NCBI GenBank assembly: GCA_035555675.1
Contig: DATMGH010000203.1
Location: 1-64,000, forward strand
Direction of reading: 5' to 3'
Source: Solirubrobacter sp035555675
GTDB taxonomy: Bacteria > Actinomycetota > Thermoleophilia > Solirubrobacterales > Solirubrobacteraceae
DNA: 64,000 nucleotides
Shown here: positions 18,519 to 27,049 of the stretch, piece after piece
How positions within the stretch are numbered: position 1 is the first letter of the stretch
Layout of the letters: the number at the start of each line of letters is the position of its first letter
The notes under the pieces: generated by a model
Told to the model about the DNA's origin: nothing
Seen by the model: the letters and a program-made list of their open reading frames with translations, nothing else
The model's database searches: none
Translations under genes and position numbers: made by a program

Positions 18519-18699
18519 CGCCGTCGTGCAGCGCGGCGTCCCGCGCCGCCTCCGCAGCGACGTGCACGCCGAGCAACGCGAACGCCGCGAGCGCGGCGCC
18601 GGCGGCCACGACCGCGGTCGCGCGCTTGCGACGGCCGAGCCGGCGTACGACGAGTGCGCCGAGGGTCACAGCGGCTCGTGGCGACCGGCCGGCGCGCAT
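18519..18699 (-). pseudogene. N-terminal fragment of the FtsX-like permease in a shifted frame
   Basis: From ATG 18699 the frame encodes MRAGRSPRAAVTLGALVV, a basic stretch and a clear membrane helix (ATAVVAAGAALAAFALLGV), reaching ALHDGV near 18520. The continuation with extracellular-domain sequence (PLSPRSGARVSVFETW) is in the frame one base further on. A single-base indel near 18515-18530, real or a read error, joins them. If real, the exporter is probably inactive. Confidence 0.6.
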
Positions 18700-18818
18700 G
18701 AGGCCGAACCGTACGGGTTGCCCACGCCGACCGCCACCACCGACCGCGCAGGCCCTGGCTATCGCGCACGATCCAGAACGTCCACACCGCCAGCGCACTC
18801 GGCGCCATCAGGAACGAA

Positions 18819-18842
18819 AAAACCCTGCATTTGCAGGGTTTT
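18819..18842. terminator. Hairpin with A/T tails, probably the original terminator of the tRNA-Glu gene
   Basis: AAAACCCTGCA (18819-18829), loop TT, TGCAGGGTTTT (18832-18842): 11 base pairs with A and T runs. It sits 3 bp from the left attachment repeat in the position a tRNA terminator would have before insertion. The regenerated tRNA-Glu at the other end has its own hairpin at 38540-38570. Confidence 0.75.
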
Positions 18843-18845
18843 ATC

Positions 18846-18867
18846 AGTACCGCTACGGGGATTCGAA
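18846..18867. repeat. attL: 22-bp direct repeat of the tRNA-Glu 3' end
   Basis: Identical to 38572-38593. It starts AGTACCGCTACG and ends GATTCGAA, i.e. the acceptor 3' strand, T-stem 3' strand and T-loop of tRNA-Glu with no 5' portion. It is the left boundary of the integrated element. Between it and the first element gene remnant (19113) I see no gene. Confidence 0.9.
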
Positions 18868-19112
18868 GCGCGCTCGCGGCGGGGCGTGATCGACGGCGCA
18901 GGGCCGAGAACGGCGTCGTGGCGAGGATTCGCGGCGTGTCGATGCTCCGGCTGGCTCCGGTTCGTTCCGGTCGATTCGGCGACCAGCTGGCGCGCGTCTG
19001 GCGCGCAACTGGCGCCGGTGGCGATCGAGGTCTTCGCTGCCGACGAGCCGGGAGTCAGACGCCCCTGCGGCGTTCCGGGCACAGCAGCACGGCGCGCCAG
19101 TTCGCCGGGTAC

Positions 19113-19260
19113 TCAGCAGTAGGAGCGGGGCGCGCGTCGCGTGTAGGGGGTGCACGTAGGTGCCGTCCTTGCGGTGGTAGCCCTCGACGTGAACGGTGCC
19201 GCCTCCGGCTGAGCGCGGCACGTAGCTCCCCGGAGGCCGAGCCGGTGCCGCCGGATACAC
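19113..19260 (-). pseudogene. Small protein with RKDGTYV motif, broken by one extra base
   Basis: Read leftward from a GTG at 19260: VYPAAPARPPGSYVPRSAG, then GGTVHVEGYHRKDGTYVH. At a run of five C (plus strand GGGGG near 19147-19151) the frame shifts; with one C fewer it continues PYTRRAPRSYC and stops at TGA 19113-19115. 'GYxRKDGTYVxPYxR.AP' is a recurring motif in small phage and bacterial proteins. The gene is either decayed or carries a homopolymer sequencing error. Start is uncertain. Confidence 0.45.
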
Positions 19261-19348
19261 CGCCGTGATGCGAGCAGGCGCCCTGGATGCCCCTTCTCGT
19301 CCACGAACGCGGTCCTTGCCGCCGCTGATCCTCCGATACTCGGGGCGT

Positions 19349-19861
19349 ATGTCGTCGTCTCCGCTGCCGATCGATGCCGTGTTGGGCGACGCGGCCACGT
19401 TGTTCGACGACACCGACGAGTACGTCGCCACGCTCGGCCGTCTCGGGCTCGACGAGTCTGTGGTCGTCGCCACGATCGAGGGGTTGATCGGGCCGGCGCC
19501 CTATGAGGAGCGCCGGTTCTCGCAGTTCGTGTGGCTGATCGTCGGGCTGGTCGCCGGCCTGCGGGTGGCCGAGGTCGACGCGACGTCGATGACGCAACGC
19601 CGTCTACGCATCGCGCTGCTCGACGCGAACGCGATGATCCAAGAGCACGGCCGAGTCGGTGCGTGTGCCAGGGCGGGCGTGGACTTGGCCGCGTTGGAGA
19701 TGTTCTGGTCGTGCTGCGCTGCCCGATCGCCGCGTTGTGAGAGCTATGGAGTCCCGGGTTGGGTTGAGCCGGGAGCGCCGACCGAGGAATGGATCGACGG
19801 CTCGGTGGCGGCGCTGCTGCTCGGGGTGCTCGCGAGCGGGCGACTCGTCGAGACCGTGTGA
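19349..19861 (+). CDS. Hypothetical protein of the integrative element
   Basis: 170-aa soluble protein with no family I recognise. It is acidic and helical, with a central hydrophobic stretch (FVWLIVGLVAGLRVAE) too short and interrupted to be a confident membrane helix, and a Cys pair in FWSCCAARS. ATG 19349 is preceded by CGGGGCG; an earlier ATG at 19265 would add a basic, low-complexity stretch that overlaps the remnant on the other strand. It precedes the phage-like genes in the same direction, separated by 115 bp. Confidence 0.6.
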   Translation: MSSSPLPIDAVLGDAATLFDDTDEYVATLGRLGLDESVVVATIEGLIGPAPYEERRFSQFVWLIVGLVAGLRVAEVDATSMTQRRLRIALLDANAMIQEHGRVGACARAGVDLAALEMFWSCCAARSPRCESYGVPGWVEPGAPTEEWIDGSVAALLLGVLASGRLVETV

Positions 19862-19976
19862 GCGTTCCGGTCGCGCGGCTTCCAAAGAGAGTGACCGGGG
19901 CGACCGTTGACAATTTCATGACGGTCGCGAGAGGGATGTCTCGTTTCACGTCCACCGTGACCGGCACACTCTGACC

Positions 19977-21092
19977 GTGGCCGCCACCAAGTCCAAGGGG
20001 TTCCCGAAGCGCTTCGACCCGTTCGTCGGGCAGGCCCGCACGCAGGGCGCGCTCCGGTACGGCGCGCAGGAGAGCGCACTGTCGTCGATCTTCGACGACA
20101 CGACCCGCCGGTACGCGCAGCAGTCGTTGGCGCAGGAGTCCGCGTACCGGTCTCTGCTCGGGTCGTTGCAGCGCGCGCCCGCGCAACTCCAGCAGGGCTA
20201 CACGGACGCGGGCTTGTCGCCGAACGTTCTCCAGTCGCTCGCGGGAACGCCCGAGGGTGTCCGGCTGATGGGGTCCCAGGCGCGCGCGTCGACGGACTTG
20301 CAGATGCAGCGGCTCGGCGCGGAACAGGGGCAGCGGTTCATCCAGGGCAAGCTCGCTGACGACTACCGGTCGGACGTCGGCAAGCTCAACCAGCAGAAGG
20401 TCGCGATGGCGACGGAGCGCGGCTTGTACGAGTCCGGGCTGCTGGATGAGCTGATCGGGCAGGACCGGTCGCGCCGGTCGGAGATCAACGCGGCGGCCCG
20501 CAAGCAGCAGTTCGACGCCGACCAGGCGCTTGAGCAGCGCGGCCAGAGCGAGCGGAACGCGCTGATCGGCGCCGGGTTGAACCCGGACACGGGGGCGCCG
20601 CTGCCGGCGCGGTCGAAGACGGCGGGGAAGGTCAAGGCGGCGTCGCCCGCGACGATCAAGGCAGCTGCCGGCACGTTCAGCCAGATCCGTTCGCTCGTTC
20701 AGGCGCAGTGGGAGCACGGCATCGGCCGCAAGGCCGCGGGCCAGTCGCTCCTGCGCGGGCGCAAGGGAACGAAGGGCGAGAAGGTCTACGACCCGGTGAC
20801 CGGCAAGCCGAAGCTCGACCCGAAGACGGGCACCCAGGTCACTACCGGCGCCAAGAGCGAGGTCCCGTCGTTCGCGAAGGACCAGCCGCTGCTTCAGGCT
20901 GCGTTGGACCTTGCGTACGACGGCCACGTGTCTCCTGCCACCGTCAGGCTCCTGCACAAGGCGTACGGGAACGGGATCGTCGGCGCGTTGCGGCTGAACA
21001 CGAAACGCGGGACTCCTCGCCCGCAGCGCCCACAGCCGACCCCGACTGGCGTCTTCGCTCCCGGTTCGGTCCAGCCGCAGACGATCGGGTAG
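19977..21092 (+). CDS. Helical phage-like protein, possible internal virion protein
   Basis: 371-aa Gln/Ala/Arg-rich protein, mostly amphipathic helix in the first 200 residues (SIFDDTTRRYAQQSLAQESA, KLADDYRSDVGKLNQQKVAM), then a Pro/Lys-rich linker with a short repeat (VYDPVTGKPKLDPKTGTQV) and a basic tail. GTG start at 19977. It ends 4 bp before the 1395-aa gene. This pairing of a helical mid-sized protein with a very large one resembles phage internal/ejection protein pairs; that is inference from composition and order. An inverted repeat GACCGT...ACGGTC lies in the leader near 19903-19926. Confidence 0.65.
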   Translation: MAATKSKGFPKRFDPFVGQARTQGALRYGAQESALSSIFDDTTRRYAQQSLAQESAYRSLLGSLQRAPAQLQQGYTDAGLSPNVLQSLAGTPEGVRLMGSQARASTDLQMQRLGAEQGQRFIQGKLADDYRSDVGKLNQQKVAMATERGLYESGLLDELIGQDRSRRSEINAAARKQQFDADQALEQRGQSERNALIGAGLNPDTGAPLPARSKTAGKVKAASPATIKAAAGTFSQIRSLVQAQWEHGIGRKAAGQSLLRGRKGTKGEKVYDPVTGKPKLDPKTGTQVTTGAKSEVPSFAKDQPLLQAALDLAYDGHVSPATVRLLHKAYGNGIVGALRLNTKRGTPRPQRPQPTPTGVFAPGSVQPQTIG

Positions 21093-21096
21093 GGCC

Positions 21097-24000
21097 ATGC
21101 CCGCGATCGACGCGAACGCGAACCGGCAGGTGGTGCGTCGCCGCCGGTACGGTGCCGCTGGTCGCGGCGCGGACACGACTTCCGTGCCGCGACCGCCGGC
21201 CGCGAAGCCGAAGCGGGCGTCGTCGTTCACGCGCCCGGTCGCGGAGCGCCCGTTCACGCAGCAACGCCAGCAGGCGCAGGAAAAGACGGACCGCGCGCAA
21301 CGGCGGCTGCCCAGGGCGCCGATCGCGGCGCCGCCGATCATCCACAACCCGACCCCGCGGCAGGTGCAGGCCGCGAAAACACAGATCGTCCAGAGCGTCC
21401 GTCGAGCGGTCGGTCCGGCGCGCGGCGCGGAAGGGCAGGCCCGCCAGCAGCAGCTGTACCGGCAGATCCGCACGGACCCGAAGTACGCCGACGTGCGCCG
21501 GTCCGTCGCCCACTGGCAGCGCGAGGACGCGAAGCTGCGCGCGCCGCAGCGGTCTGGTCCCGCCCGGCCGGGCCCGCAGCCGCGGCGCGCCAGGATCGGT
21601 GTTGGGCCGGTGGTCGCGTCGGTGAACCTGACCGCGGCCAGCCAGGGCATCAAGAACCTCGCGGAGAAGGCCGCGCCCGGGCTCGCCGCATCCGCCAGCA
21701 CCCCGGAGGGGAAGTTCTTCCGCGCCGGCCTGTCCGACACCGCGCACCTGCCGATCATGGGGCCGCAGCTCGCCTACGAGGTCGCCGCGGCGGCGAAGGA
21801 GGCGGCGGGCGGGGACACGGAGCGCGCGAAGGCGCTCGCGAAGGGGTTCACGCAGGGCGTTTATGGTTTCGCCGCCCAGGGCAAGTGGGACGAGCTGGAG
21901 GACTACGTCCGCGAGCATCCGGTGTACGCGATGCTCGAGCTGCGCGGTGGCAAGGGTCTCGTCGGTCGCGGCGCGGGCGCGGCGATGCGGTCCGGGGCGC
22001 TCGGCGGGACTGCTCGGCGTGCCGCGTCGACGAAGCGCGCGGACGTGGACTTGGCGGGCGGTACGGGCTCGCGGGTTGCGGATCGCCAGCACTACTCGCC
22101 GGACGTGATCACGAAGGCATTCCAGGTGTTCGCTGAGCGGCGTCGCGGCGGCGCTGGCCGGACGGTGCTGCGCGATCATCGGCTCAGGCGGCGCGCGGAC
22201 TTCGAGTCCGACACGGCCGCGGCGACCTCACGGGCGTTGCGCCAGGACGAGGCGATCCAGGCGCGGGCGGCGCGGCCGATGGTTGGTCGCGGCGGTCAGC
22301 GGATCGTGACGGGCTCCCGGGCGGTGAACGCGGTGACGGCTCCGGTTCGTGCGGCGATGGATGCGAAGGCCCGTCGCAGCCCGCTCGCTGACGTGGTCCC
22401 GAATGTGGTGCAGGGCATCGTGCGGCCCGGGCACGTCGTCGCGGACTTGCGCAAGGAGCTGGCGCGGCTGGACCGGGTGCACGCGGCGGGCGAGTTCTCG
22501 ACGGCGGCGCAGCGCAAGCAGAACCGAGCGACAGCCGGAGCGATCCGGCGCGTGCTGGACAGCCCAGTGGCGATGCGTAACCTCGACGAGCTGGTCCGGT
22601 CGGGCCGCGAGAACGTGGCGGCCGTCAACCGGCTCGAGCAGCGCGCCGCGGACCTCGGGGCGATCACGCCCGAGCGAGCGGAGCGGGCGAAGTTGTTCCC
22701 GGCCGCGCAGGCGCACCTGGGGGCGGAGTACTCGGACGCGCCGTTCCGGGCGGCCAGGGGCCGGGAAGTGGCCGCTGGGCGGGCGCTGCGTTCCGCTCAG
22801 ACCCAGCAGCGGCGGGCGCGGGTCACGTACGCTCGGGCGAACGCTCGCGCTCAGCGCAACCTGGCGGAGAAGCGCCGCCAGTACTTGCGCCGCGACGAGA
22901 CGTACACGAAGCTCGAACGCGAGCACGGGCAGCTGAAGGTCCGCAAGGAGACGCTGCGGGCCGCGACTCGCGAGGCGGAGGCGACCGGCAAGCCCGTCAC
23001 GGTCCGGCTTGGCGGTGACGAGGTCAAGCTCTCACCGGGCGAGGCCCGGTCGATGCTCGACGCCGCGTCGAGCGCGCAGCGGTCAGCCGGGTCGGCGTTG
23101 GCCGCTCGTGCGCGTGTGCTGCACGAGAAGCCGCTCACGCACACGGTCTCCCGGGGGCCGCGCGAGGGGCAGCGGGTCCTGACCTCGAAGGCGACGGTCA
23201 AGCGCGCCGAGCGTCAGGTGCTGGCCGCGCGCGCCGCCCGGGACAAGCCGGCCTTGCAGACGGTGCCGCGCGCTCGCGCCGAGTTCGACGCGGCGCGACG
23301 CGAACGGCAGGCTGCGCAGGTCGGCGGCATCCGGAGCCTGAACGTCGGTGGCCAGCGACTCTCCAACGAGCAGGTCCGCCAGGCCGTCGGCGCGGACGTC
23401 GCGTACCTGCCGCATCACACGAAGGCCCGCGGCGCCAGGGCCTACTACCAGACCGCGTTCGCGGGCCGTAAGAACCTCGACGCGTCGAAGAAGCGCACGG
23501 GCGCCGCGTTCGAGAAGGGCGCCGACGACCGCTCCTACCAGGCGCTCGTCGAGCACCGCGTCCGCACTCGCGGTGTCGTGAGCCGGATCGCCGAGCACGA
23601 CCAGATCGTGCACTCGATCGCGATCAAGGGACCCGGCGGCCGCATGATGACCTGGGAGCAGGCCGAGAAGATCGCCGAGAACGCCAGTGAGCGCGGCGCG
23701 AAGCTCGTCCCGTACCGCGCGGTGCCGGGCAGCTACGACCGCGCCCGACTCGAACGGATCGCCGAGCGGCAGGGCGCCGCCGATATGCCCGAGCTCGCGC
23801 GCATGATCGAGAGCGAGTTCGCGGAACGCCTCAAGGAGCCCGCGCCCGGTGACCGGACGGCTCGGAACGTCGTGCTGATCCCGGAGCAGATCGCCAACCA
23901 GCTCAAGGCGCAGCAGCAGGTGTCCTCGGGTCTCGGCCGCGCCGGCAACATCGCGTCCGACGTGTTCCGCCGCACGGTCCTGCCGTTCAGCGCGAAGTGG

Positions 24001-25284
24001 CTGATGGGCAACACGGTCGAGGCGATCGTCCGGTTGGGCGCGGTCGGCGCCGGCCCGAACAGCTACCGGATCGGCCGCAACCTGCTCAAGGAGATCGAGA
24101 AGCTGGATCGCGAGCAGGCGATCCGTGTCCGCGCCGCCCTGACCGGCGGGCTGCTGTACGGCAACCGCGGCTTGACGGTCAAGCGCGTCGCCGAGCATTT
24201 CGAAGGGACCGCGTTTCAGACGCCGGCCAGGGCGGTCAGCGTCGCCGGCCAGCTTCCCGTGGTCAAGCAGCTCGGGCAAGCCGCCAAGCACTTCACCGAT
24301 GGCGTGTTCGCCTTCAACCGGTGGATCGAATCGACGTCGCAGATCGCGGCGCTCGGCAAGCACGCCAAGCGCGAGATGCAGGAGATGACCGGGTCTTGGG
24401 CGAAGGCGACCAGGGCCCAGGTGAAGGCGCTGCAGGACATCGCGCGCGGCTACACGCAGTCGAAGAACGTCCACGACGCCGCCCGGTACATCGACGAGAC
24501 CCTGGGCCAGTACTCACGGTTCTCCCCGCAGATGCGCCGCTTCATCCAGTCGACCGCACCATTTCTGCCTTGGTACTTGAACTCGGCTCGCTGGGTGTTC
24601 TGGACGCTTCCCGCCAAGCACCCGATCAAGACGGGCCTGATGGCGAACGTCGCGGCGAACCTCCAGGCCGACTTCGATGCCAGCCACCAGACGCTGCCGC
24701 CCGGTGATCTTCGGGGCGAGATCGTCACCGACGACGGCACGGTCCTCCCGTACGGCCGGTACACGCCGTTCGGCGCGTTCGGTTCCGTGCTCGGCGGCGG
24801 CGACGAACAGCTATGGGCGCTCGTCGACCCGCTGTTCCCGCAGTTCAAGTCGGCGGCGCTCGCTGGCCTGGGACTGAACTTCTCAGGCCACCGCGCGAAC
24901 CTCGCGCCGGGAGACCGCAGTCCAGACGGCGGCGTCGGGATCGCGGTCCGCGCGAGCATGGCGTTCAACAGCCTGCTCGAAGCCTTCGTGCCCGGTGTCA
25001 GCCGTCTGCGACAGGTCCGCGAGGGCGGCTCGACGCCGTTCGACAACTCGACGGTCTGGTCTCCGAAGGTCAAGCCCGGGACTCGCGTTCAGGGCGGCGC
25101 GGCGCGGCGCATCCTCGACCCGTTGCGGCCCGTCTCCGGCGTCAAGGGCGCGATGCAACCCGTGCCGGCCGCATCGCCGCCGTCACCAGACGAGATCGAC
25201 GCTGCGCTTGACGCCGCCGCAACGGCGCTCGACACCGGTGATCTCGACGACGAGATCACTCGCGCGCTCGACGTGATCCCCTAG
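21097..25284 (+). CDS. Very large phage-like protein (internal virion / polyvalent protein-like)
   Basis: 1395-aa protein, the largest complete gene in the window. The N-terminal ~130 residues are basic and disordered; 170-420 contains Ala/Arg-rich helices; 470-760 is coiled-coil with many RA.R repeats; 770-960 is a mixed globular region (YLPHHTKARGARAYYQTAF); 980-1200 includes FSAKWLMGNTVEAIVRLGAVGA and the aromatic membrane-like segment FIQSTAPFLPWYLNSARWVF; the tail is acidic. The C-terminal block resembles domains found in large polyvalent phage proteins that end in 'PF.pf..N..r'. No protease or helicase motif is seen. It follows the 371-aa gene by 4 bp. Confidence 0.7.
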   Translation: MPAIDANANRQVVRRRRYGAAGRGADTTSVPRPPAAKPKRASSFTRPVAERPFTQQRQQAQEKTDRAQRRLPRAPIAAPPIIHNPTPRQVQAAKTQIVQSVRRAVGPARGAEGQARQQQLYRQIRTDPKYADVRRSVAHWQREDAKLRAPQRSGPARPGPQPRRARIGVGPVVASVNLTAASQGIKNLAEKAAPGLAASASTPEGKFFRAGLSDTAHLPIMGPQLAYEVAAAAKEAAGGDTERAKALAKGFTQGVYGFAAQGKWDELEDYVREHPVYAMLELRGGKGLVGRGAGAAMRSGALGGTARRAASTKRADVDLAGGTGSRVADRQHYSPDVITKAFQVFAERRRGGAGRTVLRDHRLRRRADFESDTAAATSRALRQDEAIQARAARPMVGRGGQRIVTGSRAVNAVTAPVRAAMDAKARRSPLADVVPNVVQGIVRPGHVVADLRKELARLDRVHAAGEFSTAAQRKQNRATAGAIRRVLDSPVAMRNLDELVRSGRENVAAVNRLEQRAADLGAITPERAERAKLFPAAQAHLGAEYSDAPFRAARGREVAAGRALRSAQTQQRRARVTYARANARAQRNLAEKRRQYLRRDETYTKLEREHGQLKVRKETLRAATREAEATGKPVTVRLGGDEVKLSPGEARSMLDAASSAQRSAGSALAARARVLHEKPLTHTVSRGPREGQRVLTSKATVKRAERQVLAARAARDKPALQTVPRARAEFDAARRERQAAQVGGIRSLNVGGQRLSNEQVRQAVGADVAYLPHHTKARGARAYYQTAFAGRKNLDASKKRTGAAFEKGADDRSYQALVEHRVRTRGVVSRIAEHDQIVHSIAIKGPGGRMMTWEQAEKIAENASERGAKLVPYRAVPGSYDRARLERIAERQGAADMPELARMIESEFAERLKEPAPGDRTARNVVLIPEQIANQLKAQQQVSSGLGRAGNIASDVFRRTVLPFSAKWLMGNTVEAIVRLGAVGAGPNSYRIGRNLLKEIEKLDREQAIRVRAALTGGLLYGNRGLTVKRVAEHFEGTAFQTPARAVSVAGQLPVVKQLGQAAKHFTDGVFAFNRWIESTSQIAALGKHAKREMQEMTGSWAKATRAQVKALQDIARGYTQSKNVHDAARYIDETLGQYSRFSPQMRRFIQSTAPFLPWYLNSARWVFWTLPAKHPIKTGLMANVAANLQADFDASHQTLPPGDLRGEIVTDDGTVLPYGRYTPFGAFGSVLGGGDEQLWALVDPLFPQFKSAALAGLGLNFSGHRANLAPGDRSPDGGVGIAVRASMAFNSLLEAFVPGVSRLRQVREGGSTPFDNSTVWSPKVKPGTRVQGGAARRILDPLRPVSGVKGAMQPVPAASPPSPDEIDAALDAAATALDTGDLDDEITRALDVIP

Positions 25285-25374
25285 GAGCCTGTTGAACTAT
25301 CGGCCGCCGCGAGGCGGTCGATCACGCTGAAGCGACCGCCGTCAACGACGCCGGCGCATCCTGCCGTGTCGAGG

Positions 25375-26547
25375 TCAGCGCCGAGGAAACGGTCGTTCGG
25401 GTCCTGGCCACTCGGCCGACAGGCCGAGCACTGTGTGCGCCGCCGTACTGGTTTCCTCGTCAAACCGGATCTCGTGATCAACGACGCGCGTCGTCGGAAA
25501 TGGAAGCTCGGAATCGAGCGGACGAGCGGCCCATGGGTGATGCCAGAGGCGCGGCCACGTTCGGGCGCATGTGTGCGGGACGAGGTTGATCCCCACGAGG
25601 AGCGCCGCGATGTTCGTCGATGCAGGCCTCTTTCGGAGCCAGAGACCATCCTGGTGCCGCACGAGTTGTGCTCGGCGCTGTGCATCGACCTGCAACGCGC
25701 GACTGCCGAACAGCAAGGCGCCGATGTCGTCCTCACGAACGGTCGGAGAGATCGACAGCACCGCGAGCACCAGCGGCGCATCGAGAGATCCGTACCGCTT
25801 GCTCTTCCGGCACAGCGCCGCTCCGAGCCGCTCGCGGTCGTTGGCCGAACCCGCGGTGATGCCTCCTGACCCGACGAGGCGGTGATCGCGCGCACCCCGA
25901 TGCTCGGGGGACACAGCTACCGCGCGGATCTCGAGTTCCCAGTCGGCCTCGACGATCGTGGTCTGCGGCAGCGTCTCGTACGAGCTTGCCGCGATGTGGT
26001 CGGGATCGATCGATGCCAGCCACGCGGCGATCGTCTGCGTGATGGCCTTCTTGCGCGGGCTCGACGCGCCGACTCGGACGAACTCGACGAGCACGTAGAA
26101 ATCTGAGTTCGGGATTGCGTCGATCGCGTCGAGAACCTCGGCCTCGCGAGCTTCGTGCCGTCCGCTCGCTTCGATGCCGGAGAAGACGGTCAGCGCCTCG
26201 ACGTAGAGATGGTCCGGCCCACGGGTCAGCTCGAAGTCCAGTCGTTTGCCTGTGTGCACAAGCGTCGGGTGCACCGCGATCGTGAACCTGAGGCTGGAGA
26301 ACACACGGTGCAGGTAGAGCTCCCACCAGGCCGCGTAGTGCTGATCCGGAGCGGGCTTTCTGAAACGCCGACGCAGGTCCTCGTCGTCGTCGGGATAGGC
26401 GGCGTACCACTCATCGAGCGTCGCGCGGATGTGCTGCCAGACGACGCCGTCTGCTCGGTTGAGGAAGTCGAAGCTGCTCTCGCGACGCGTCGCCGGCGTC
26501 ACGTCGTCACGCTCGAGGTCGTCGAATAGCGTCCGCTGCGGGGCCAA
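25375..26547 (-). CDS. Hypothetical protein with a PD-(D/E)XK nuclease-like core
   Basis: 390-aa protein. Residues about 75-125 read LYLHRVFSSLRFTIAVHP, then THTGKRLDFELTRGPDHLYVEAL in outline: a helix with Glu, an 'LDFEL' strand and a 'yVEA' strand spaced as in PD-(D/E)XK nucleases (D in LDFEL, E in VEA). The remainder is mixed alpha/beta. The TTG start at 26547 follows the stop of the coiled-coil gene by 2 bp, implying coupling. No membrane helix. It could be a restriction- or abortive-infection-type effector; catalysis is unproven, as the lysine after the VEA glutamate is replaced by Leu/Thr. Alternative: DNA-binding remnant. Confidence 0.6.
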   Translation of the reverse strand: MAPQRTLFDDLERDDVTPATRRESSFDFLNRADGVVWQHIRATLDEWYAAYPDDDEDLRRRFRKPAPDQHYAAWWELYLHRVFSSLRFTIAVHPTLVHTGKRLDFELTRGPDHLYVEALTVFSGIEASGRHEAREAEVLDAIDAIPNSDFYVLVEFVRVGASSPRKKAITQTIAAWLASIDPDHIAASSYETLPQTTIVEADWELEIRAVAVSPEHRGARDHRLVGSGGITAGSANDRERLGAALCRKSKRYGSLDAPLVLAVLSISPTVREDDIGALLFGSRALQVDAQRRAQLVRHQDGLWLRKRPASTNIAALLVGINLVPHTCARTWPRLWHHPWAARPLDSELPFPTTRVVDHEIRFDEETSTAAHTVLGLSAEWPGPERPFPRR

Positions 26548-26549
26548 GG

Positions 26550-27011
26550 TCAGCAGCTCGTTTCGTAATCGGTCGCGAGTTGCAACTCCGAGCAGGTGTC
26601 TGCCGCTTGGCGCGCGATGTCGTCTACGCGAGGTTCGAGTGAGTTGACGCGACTGTCGAGGTCTGAGGTGTCGGACTCGATGTCGTCGGCGCGACCTTCG
26701 ATGTCGTCGAGGCGTTCGCCGTGCTCATCGCGGGCGCCTTCGAGGTCGGCGATCCTGCTGCTGAGCGCGCTGGTGTCCTCGTCGCCGAGTTGACCTTGCA
26801 GCTCCGTCACCTGGGCCTCGAGATCGTCGATCCGCGACTCCAGAACGTCGACGCGAGAGGAAGTCTCGGCCAGCTCGGGGAACCAGCGGTCCTTGTCGAG
26901 CACGACCCACGTCGCGAGGACGGCGCCGGCGACGCCGATCGCGACCGCGAGAACGCGAAGTCCGCGGAGCCAACGGCGGGGTGAGAGCCAACGCTTCAGG
27001 CGCGCCTTCAT
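26550..27011 (-). CDS. Membrane-anchored coiled-coil protein
   Basis: 153 aa: a basic N-terminus (KARLKRWLSPRRWLRGLR), one membrane helix (VLAVAIGVAGAVLATWVV, about 20-37), then a continuous coiled coil of D/E/R-rich heptads (RVDVLESRIDDLEAQVTEL; ADDIESDTSDLDSRVNSL) and a C-terminal pair of Cys (DTCSELQ...ETSC). Topology is N-in with the coil outside or, by positive-inside, anchored with the coil outward. ATG 27011 is the only good start. It sits between the recombinase and the nuclease-like gene on the same strand and may be the sensor or scaffold partner of the latter. Confidence 0.7.
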   Translation of the reverse strand: MKARLKRWLSPRRWLRGLRVLAVAIGVAGAVLATWVVLDKDRWFPELAETSSRVDVLESRIDDLEAQVTELQGQLGDEDTSALSSRIADLEGARDEHGERLDDIEGRADDIESDTSDLDSRVNSLEPRVDDIARQAADTCSELQLATDYETSC

Positions 27012-27049
27012 CTTCGTCTCCGTGGTCGCGACGGCGGGTCCGGTGCAAC

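Noticed and set aside
18846..18867. A second tRNA-Glu gene at the left end
   Set aside because: Only the 3' 22 bp are present; no D-arm or anticodon arm follows.
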